Shown here piece by piece: positions 4,755 to 7,966 of a stretch of DNA of 7,966 nt; position 1 is the first letter of the stretch; each line of letters starts with the position of its first letter. Origin of the DNA: Candidatus Staskawiczbacteria bacterium RIFCSPLOWO2_01_FULL_38_12b (lineage in GTDB: Bacteria; Patescibacteriota; Minisyncoccia; Minisyncoccales; Staskawiczbacteraceae); contig MHPA01000021.1 in NCBI GenBank assembly GCA_001820255.1, forward strand, positions 27,546 through 35,511, given 5' to 3'. The notes beneath the pieces were generated by a model. It did not search any database, was not told the DNA's origin, and saw only the letters and a list, made by a program, of their open reading frames with translations. A program made the position numbers and the translations under genes.

Positions 4755-5453
4755 ATGAGAAAAGATCCGCTTATCACTGGGGAATATTATCATATCTATA
4801 ATAGGGGGGTTGATAAAAGGGATATTTTTATGGATATGCGTAATCTTAGGCGTTTTGTTTTAAGCGTTAAAAAATTTAATACTATTAAACCCGTAGGAAG
4901 CATTAGGGAAACCATGGAACAGGAACGAGAAACCAAACTCAGACGTTTAACGTCTGAGTTTGGATCTGAGGTTTTGGTTTCCCAAGAAGAAAAGCCCCTA
5001 GTTGCTATTACTTGTTATTGTTTTAATCCAAATCATTTTCATTTTATCGTAAAACAAGAAGTAGATGGCGGAATTTCAGAATTTTTCAAACGTTTACTCG
5101 GTGGTTATACTAAATATTTTAATGCAATTAATAATCGTAGCGGTTCTCTTTTTCAAGGTACGTTCAAGTCCCACTTGATAGATAATGATAAATACTTTTC
5201 AAAAATTTATCCATATGTAAATATGAATTATTTAATTCATAAAATACCAAAAGGAAAAAATCATTTAGTTTGGGCAAGCGACAAAGAATATAATTCTGGT
5301 AATTTTGATATTATATCAAAAGAAGAAGTAAAAAATATATTAGACGTGTATGGTAGCGCGGAAAGTTTTAAAAAAGAATGCCTCCAAATAATTTCTGTTA
5401 TTCGCCAAGAAAGAGGTAATACATCTTTATTTGAAAAAGACTTATTGCCATAA
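4755..5453 (+). CDS. REP-associated tyrosine transposase (Y1, HUH superfamily)
   Basis: A 232-residue transposase of the IS200/RAYT group, which nicks and joins single-stranded DNA at hairpin-marked sites through a 5'-phosphotyrosine. It shows the family N-terminus GEYYHIYNRGVDKRDIF (9-25), the metal-binding HUH motif H94-F-H96 in CFNPNHFHFIVKQ, and the tyrosine helix LLGGYTKYFNAINNRSG (114-130) with Y118 or Y121 as nucleophile. SLFQGTFKSHLID follows at 131-143, then a C-terminal helical part. Residues 61-69 (KLRRLTSEF) are encoded exactly by an internal palindrome identical to the two flanking ones, in the variable segment between the first helix and the HUH strand. The gene looks intact, with all core motifs present. 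Its start is ATG 4755, 7 nt after a TACAAT box. Confidence 0.92.
   Translation: MRKDPLITGEYYHIYNRGVDKRDIFMDMRNLRRFVLSVKKFNTIKPVGSIRETMEQERETKLRRLTSEFGSEVLVSQEEKPLVAITCYCFNPNHFHFIVKQEVDGGISEFFKRLLGGYTKYFNAINNRSGSLFQGTFKSHLIDNDKYFSKIYPYVNMNYLIHKIPKGKNHLVWASDKEYNSGNFDIISKEEVKNILDVYGSAESFKKECLQIISVIRQERGNTSLFEKDLLP
4935..4961. repeat. REP-like palindrome, copy 2, inside the transposase gene
   Basis: Identical over 27 nt to copies 1 and 3. Here the arms are lengthened by CC/GG (4933-4963) to 15 bp, and a further half-site-like ATCTGAG follows at 4965-4971. The copy begins exactly on a codon boundary and spans nine codons. Confidence 0.95.
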
Positions 5454-5469
5454 CTGAATCTCTAACCTC

Positions 5470-5510
5470 AAAAAGTAAACTCAGACGTTTAACGTCTGAG
5501 TTTACTTTTT
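5470..5510. terminator. REP-like palindrome copy 3 acting as bidirectional terminator
   Basis: The shared 27-nt palindrome (5477-5503) is lengthened by AAAAAGT / ACTTTTT to perfect 20-bp arms (5470-5489 and 5491-5510) around T5490. The T-run after it on the plus strand continues to 5512 and suits termination of the transposase gene, whose stop is 16 nt upstream. On the minus strand the stem also ends in five Ts, suiting the converging response-regulator gene. Confidence 0.75.
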
Positions 5511-5517
5511 TTAGCTT

Positions 5518-5555
5518 ACACTAAATAGTTATTAAAGAATACTCTTATTTAGTGT
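5518..5555. repeat. 10-bp inverted repeat at the end of the response regulator gene
   Basis: ACACTAAATA (5518-5527) is the reverse complement of TATTTAGTGT (5546-5555), which includes the last codons and stop of the response regulator gene. The loop is 18 nt and no T-run follows, so it is at most an auxiliary 3'-end stem. Confidence 0.45.
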
Positions 5556-5931
5556 TGAGGGTTTCTTCTATTTTTTTAACCACCTCGGAAATTTTCCAAT
5601 TTGATTTAATCAAATAATGCAGAGGCTTATTTGAAACCATGTCTTCAACAGTGTTTTCATTAGTGGCATTTAAATTAGTAAGGATAATCACCGGCACATT
5701 TTCCCCCCACGGATCTTTGCGGATATTTTTAAGGGTGGTCATGCCATCCATAATAGGCATAAGCATATCAAGCAAGATAAGATCGGGGTGTTCTTTTAAT
5801 GCCATTTCCAATCCTTCTTGCCCGTTTCTTGCCTGCAGGACGTTACATTTTTTTGCAACAAGACTTTGGATGAGCACATTGCGGATATTTTCATCATCAT
5901 CAATGATTAAAATTTTTTTATGGTTTTTCAT
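5545..5931 (-). CDS. Single-domain response regulator (CheY-like receiver)
   Basis: A 128-residue receiver domain without an output domain. The acidic cluster D11-D12-D13 follows the first strand (KILIIDDDENIR), D55 in LILLDMLMPIMDG is the phosphorylation site, T85 is in VIILTN, and the conserved K109 is in YLIKSNWKISEVV. It should be phosphorylated by a histidine kinase and act through protein contacts, as CheY/Spo0F-type proteins do. No kinase or partner is encoded in the window. The start is taken as ATG 5931 because MKNHKKILIIDDD is the usual start; the open frame from TTG 5958 would add nine residues encoded by repeat DNA. No Shine-Dalgarno site is visible. It lies downstream of the beta-sandwich membrane protein on the same strand, 140 nt apart, and converges on the transposase. 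Confidence 0.93.
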   Translation of the reverse strand: MKNHKKILIIDDDENIRNVLIQSLVAKKCNVLQARNGQEGLEMALKEHPDLILLDMLMPIMDGMTTLKNIRKDPWGENVPVIILTNLNATNENTVEDMVSNKPLHYLIKSNWKISEVVKKIEETLNTK

Positions 5932-5937
5932 AATATT

Positions 5938-6054
5938 GGAGTATTCACGAATATACAAATACGGCCAAATATACGAATATTACAAATATGCGAATTACCG
6001 GCGTGATTTGTGTATTAGTATATTATCTCTGATTCGTATATTCGTGATTACTCC
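5938..6054. repeat. Imperfect inverted repeat of CGAATATAC words upstream of the response regulator
   Basis: GGAGTATTCACGAATATAC (5938-5956) and GTATATTCGTGATTACTCC (6036-6054) are complementary at 18 of 19 positions. After one mismatch another AAT/ATT continues inward. The interior holds related words (AATACGGCCAAATATACG, AATATGCGAATTAC). Shorter traces of the same words occur after the DUF5679 gene (about 2236-2270). It fills most of the 140-nt gap before the response regulator. Confidence 0.8.
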
Positions 6055-6071
6055 CCATTTAATTTTATTTT

Positions 6072-6908
6072 TTAATACTTTTTGCGAAAAGAAAAACTCA
6101 CTTTTTCATTAAGCGCCTGATCGTACATCAACACCAACTGGGCGATTATTTTTGAAGGATTATCGTTGATCTCCAAAATCCGTCCGTTTTTTTGGTCAAT
6201 AACCAGTCCGTCAATGTTCATGGCAATGGCAAGGGCTTTGTCTCCCACCCGGGAACGCATCTGCATAATGGTATCGCTTAGCAGTTCAAAAAAAGCTCTT
6301 TTATCGTAGGGAATATGAGAGTAGTCAATAGGGGCAAATCGGGTTACTTTTTGGCGTTTAACTAAAAAGCGTCCTGTAATAAGCATAATGATCGCCAATA
6401 TTAATGTGATGGCTCCGTACATCCAAAAATCACTTTGGAAAAATCCGAAAATTTTACGCTCAACCACAAATGAAAATTGGCTAGTGGCTGGGACTAATTG
6501 GTTGTTATAAAGAATGGAAGTTTTGGCAACGTAGTTTCCTGACGGTGCGCCAAAAGGGATTTGGATGTTTTTTGTAAAACTTGCGGTAGTTTCAACCGCA
6601 ACGGTTTCGCTGATGGCGTAAATCAGGTCTCCGTTACTGTTAATAATTTCATAATTAATCGTAACGTCAACCCTTTTATTCCCGCCAAAATTTGAAAGCT
6701 TTACTGAAACTGGCAATAGTTCACCGGGCGCCACTTTTGCGGAGAGTCCGGTATTTTTCACATCAACTTTTGCATCTTGGGAAATTTCTTGCGTATCCAG
6801 TTGTGCGCCCTGAAAATCTTGCGCAAAAACAATAGGAGAAACCCACCATAGCGAATACGCCACGATTAGTCCTGCCATAAAAAAACGAATACTTGTAAGT
6901 GGTTTCAT
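6072..6908 (-). CDS. Exported beta-sandwich protein with one membrane helix and a cytoplasmic tail
   Basis: A 278-residue protein of no family I can name. It has a Sec-type signal peptide (basic MKPLTSIR, hydrophobic core to about 23, probable cleavage after SPIVFAQ30). An outside domain follows at about 55-150, rich in beta strands, with the pattern of extracellular NEW3/CARDB-like sandwiches (GELLPVSVKLSNFGGNKRVDVTINYEI; FGAPSGNYVAKTSI). Then come a membrane helix at about 162-183 and a mixed 95-residue cytoplasmic tail (DYSHIPYDKRAFFELLSDTI...NIDGLVIDQKNGRILEIND). The domain type suggests binding or presenting something at the surface; this is inference. ATG 6908 is preferred because it gives a normal signal peptide; ATG 6938 would add ten residues. 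It is divergent from the long surface-protein gene and upstream of the response regulator. Confidence 0.82.
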   Translation of the reverse strand: MKPLTSIRFFMAGLIVAYSLWWVSPIVFAQDFQGAQLDTQEISQDAKVDVKNTGLSAKVAPGELLPVSVKLSNFGGNKRVDVTINYEIINSNGDLIYAISETVAVETTASFTKNIQIPFGAPSGNYVAKTSILYNNQLVPATSQFSFVVERKIFGFFQSDFWMYGAITLILAIIMLITGRFLVKRQKVTRFAPIDYSHIPYDKRAFFELLSDTIMQMRSRVGDKALAIAMNIDGLVIDQKNGRILEINDNPSKIIAQLVLMYDQALNEKVSFSFRKKY

Positions 6909-6958
6909 AACACCATTTTTAGAAAAAGTTATCCACATTCATCTGCAGATTTTTATCA

Positions 6959-6987
6959 TTGCTTAATTTTTCTATATATTATAAAAT
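6959..6987 (+). promoter_or_regulatory. Possible promoter for the long surface protein
   Basis: TTGCTT (6959-6964), 17 nt and TAAAAT (6982-6987), predicted start about 6994, leader about 46 nt. The stretch is AT-rich, so chance matches are likely. It would overlap the divergent promoter, so the two may exclude each other. Confidence 0.3.
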
Positions 6988-7014
6988 TATATAACAAACA
7001 AAAAATAATAACAA
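6986..7014 (-). promoter_or_regulatory. Promoter for the beta-sandwich membrane protein
   Basis: On the minus strand TTGTTA (7014-7009), 17 nt and TATAAT (6991-6986, perfect -10) form a good sigma70-type promoter, with a leader of about 70 nt to ATG 6908. It overlaps the divergent candidate promoter on the plus strand. Confidence 0.5.
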
Positions 7015-7039
7015 GATTTTTTACATACCCTCATTTTAA

Positions 7040-7966
7040 ATGCCCCACCCATTGTTACCAAAACTAAAAAACTTCTTCAACTCCATTTGGCAGAGAAGAC
7101 CCTTATTTGTTTTTGAAAAGATAACCTTCGTTTTCCAAAAAATCAACCAAGAACGCAAGTTCTACTATAACGACATCTCTTTCTCTCTCAACCCTTTCTT
7201 GGCGGTCCAGGGCATAGTTGTCTGCCTCGTTTTTTTCGTGGCAGCCATGACCGTAGGCAACTACCTTTACCTTAAAACCTACATCCAGCCAAAACTGGTC
7301 AGCAACGCCACTATCTTGCAGATGCCCGCCGTCGTGGGAGAAAAAGTATCCTGGTCTATCCTGGTCAGGCGAAGCGATATTACCTCCGGCAAGTACCTGG
7401 TAAGGCTCCCTAAAAACGCCCAAAACATCAAGGTTAAATCCGTCACCCAAGCCCAAGCCAACCGCCAAATAGCCCTGGCCAAACAAGCCCCCCAAAGTTT
7501 CATAGCCCTGCAGGCCCAAAACAGCAAGAAAGGTTTTGCTTTCTCGCCATCGCAAATCAATTTGTTTGACGTTTCCGCCGAGCCGGCCGCCAACGAAAAT
7601 CCCAATGACCAAACCCCAACCCCCAATGAGAACGCAAATGATCAAGCCCCTGTTATTCAAACCCCCGACAGCCAGTTTGTTGATATCTCATCGGAAGCCC
7701 TGGCTCCGGAAGCCTCCGCTCCAGAAGATGCTTCTTTATCTTCTGGAAACGAACATAACGGAAACGGAAACCAAAGCGACTCTGGCGCCAACCAAACTAA
7801 CGGCACTGGCGGCCAGTCAGAAAGCCGCCGCCAAGACCAGGATCAAAATCAACCAGAGCCTTCAAGTCAAGGCTCTTCTTCTGTTTTACCGGACTCGTCT
7901 TCTTCTAATTCTTCTTCCACTTTTTCTGATTCTCAAGCTGGCTCCCAAAGCCAAGCCCCGGAAGCT
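7040..7966 (+). CDS. Large membrane-anchored surface protein with disordered Ser/Gln/Asn/Pro-rich tail (3' end outside the window)
   Basis: The frame opens with ATG 7040, directly after an in-frame TAA at 7037-7039, and stays open for 309 codons to the window edge. Residues 1-50 are basic and probably cytoplasmic (MPHPLLPKLK, FEKITFVFQKINQERKFYY). One membrane helix lies at about 53-75 (FLAVQGIVVCLVFFVAAM). A small folded outside segment follows at about 85-135 (MPAVVGEKVSWSILVRRSDI, GKYLVRLPKNAQNIKVKSV). From about 175 the chain is low-complexity and acidic, rich in Pro, Asn, Gln, Ser and Glu, with Ser runs near 278-293, like the stalk of a surface protein. I do not recognise the family. Codons end mostly in C (AAC, GCC, ACC, CAA) and local GC is clearly higher than in the rest of the window. 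No Shine-Dalgarno site precedes it. Long minus-strand frames here are shadows. Confidence 0.85.
   Translation, partial: MPHPLLPKLKNFFNSIWQRRPLFVFEKITFVFQKINQERKFYYNDISFSLNPFLAVQGIVVCLVFFVAAMTVGNYLYLKTYIQPKLVSNATILQMPAVVGEKVSWSILVRRSDITSGKYLVRLPKNAQNIKVKSVTQAQANRQIALAKQAPQSFIALQAQNSKKGFAFSPSQINLFDVSAEPAANENPNDQTPTPNENANDQAPVIQTPDSQFVDISSEALAPEASAPEDASLSSGNEHNGNGNQSDSGANQTNGTGGQSESRRQDQDQNQPEPSSQGSSSVLPDSSSSNSSSTFSDSQAGSQSQAPEA

Larger units (their letters stand above)
4645..5510 (+). mobile_element. RAYT-type single-strand transposon (REP-like palindromes around a Y1 transposase)
   Basis: The unit consists of a 27-nt palindrome (4645-4671), a tandem array of half-sites, the transposase gene (4755-5453) and an identical palindrome (5477-5503) lengthened to 20-bp arms. 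Such a layout, with a Y1/HUH transposase next to imperfect or perfect palindromes, is that of RAYT/REP systems related to IS200/IS605. The exact cleavage ends cannot be read from one copy. The coordinates given run from the left palindrome to the end of the right hairpin. Confidence 0.72.

Noticed and set aside
4599..4793. Minus-strand frame with repeated NSDV units
   Set aside because: It is the antisense translation of the half-site array; the protein repeat only mirrors the DNA repeat.
5932..5958. TTG start giving nine extra residues to the response regulator
   Set aside because: They are encoded in the arm of an inverted repeat, and receiver domains normally begin a few residues before the first strand, as with ATG 5931.
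5639..6112. Plus-strand frame of 157 codons
   Set aside because: Antisense to the response regulator, whose motifs are complete, and it runs on through repeat DNA.
7103..7660. Long minus-strand open frames (to 185 codons) at the right end
   Set aside because: They lie entirely opposite the longer plus-strand frame from 7040, which has a membrane helix and a sensible protein composition. The minus frames are rich in Gly/Leu/Val produced by the reverse of C-ending codons.

Overview
The window looks like part of a Candidate Phyla Radiation (Patescibacteria, Parcubacteria-like) genome. This is an inference from gene content and style: small AT-rich genes, DUF5652 and DUF5679 mini-proteins, a ComEC-type metallo-beta-lactamase-fold protein standing alone, an adenylate-kinase-like enzyme with extra tails, weak or absent Shine-Dalgarno sites, and gene junctions filled with degenerate word repeats (CTAATT, GGGATTTGG, TACGAAT). 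No rRNA or tRNA gene is present to settle the taxonomy.

Left part (1-2300): the 3' end of an unidentified gene overlaps a SpoU/TrmH-type RNA 2'-O-methyltransferase gene. A repeat-filled gap follows, then a two-helix DUF5652 membrane protein. A 237-bp MITE-like foldback element lies across the stop of DUF5652 and reaches 6 nt from the start of a membrane-anchored glutaredoxin-like protein. A good sigma70-type promoter then precedes the DUF5679 zinc-ribbon gene, which ends in a clear intrinsic terminator.

Middle (2301-4640): an extended -10 promoter leads into an exported ComEC-like metallo-beta-lactamase-fold protein and an adenylate-kinase-like gene. The two are separated by a 31-bp perfect inverted repeat that ends at the ribosome binding site of the second gene. 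After the kinase lies an island with no convincing gene: a promoter, about 130 nt closed end-to-end by a long stem, and a terminator. I read it as a small structured RNA of unknown family.

RAYT element (4645-5510): a single-strand (HUH/Y1) transposase gene is flanked by two identical 27-nt palindromes. A third identical copy lies inside the transposase reading frame, in phase, encoding nine residues. A tandem array of 12-nt half-sites sits just upstream of the gene. The right palindrome extends into a strong hairpin that can terminate both the transposase and the converging response regulator.

Right part (5511-7966): on the minus strand, a single-domain response regulator lies downstream of a secreted/anchored beta-sandwich membrane protein. 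Divergent from the latter, across overlapping promoters, starts a long plus-strand gene still open at the window edge. It encodes a one-helix membrane protein with a very long Ser/Gln/Asn/Pro-rich extracellular tail. Its higher GC and C-ending codons differ from the rest of the window.
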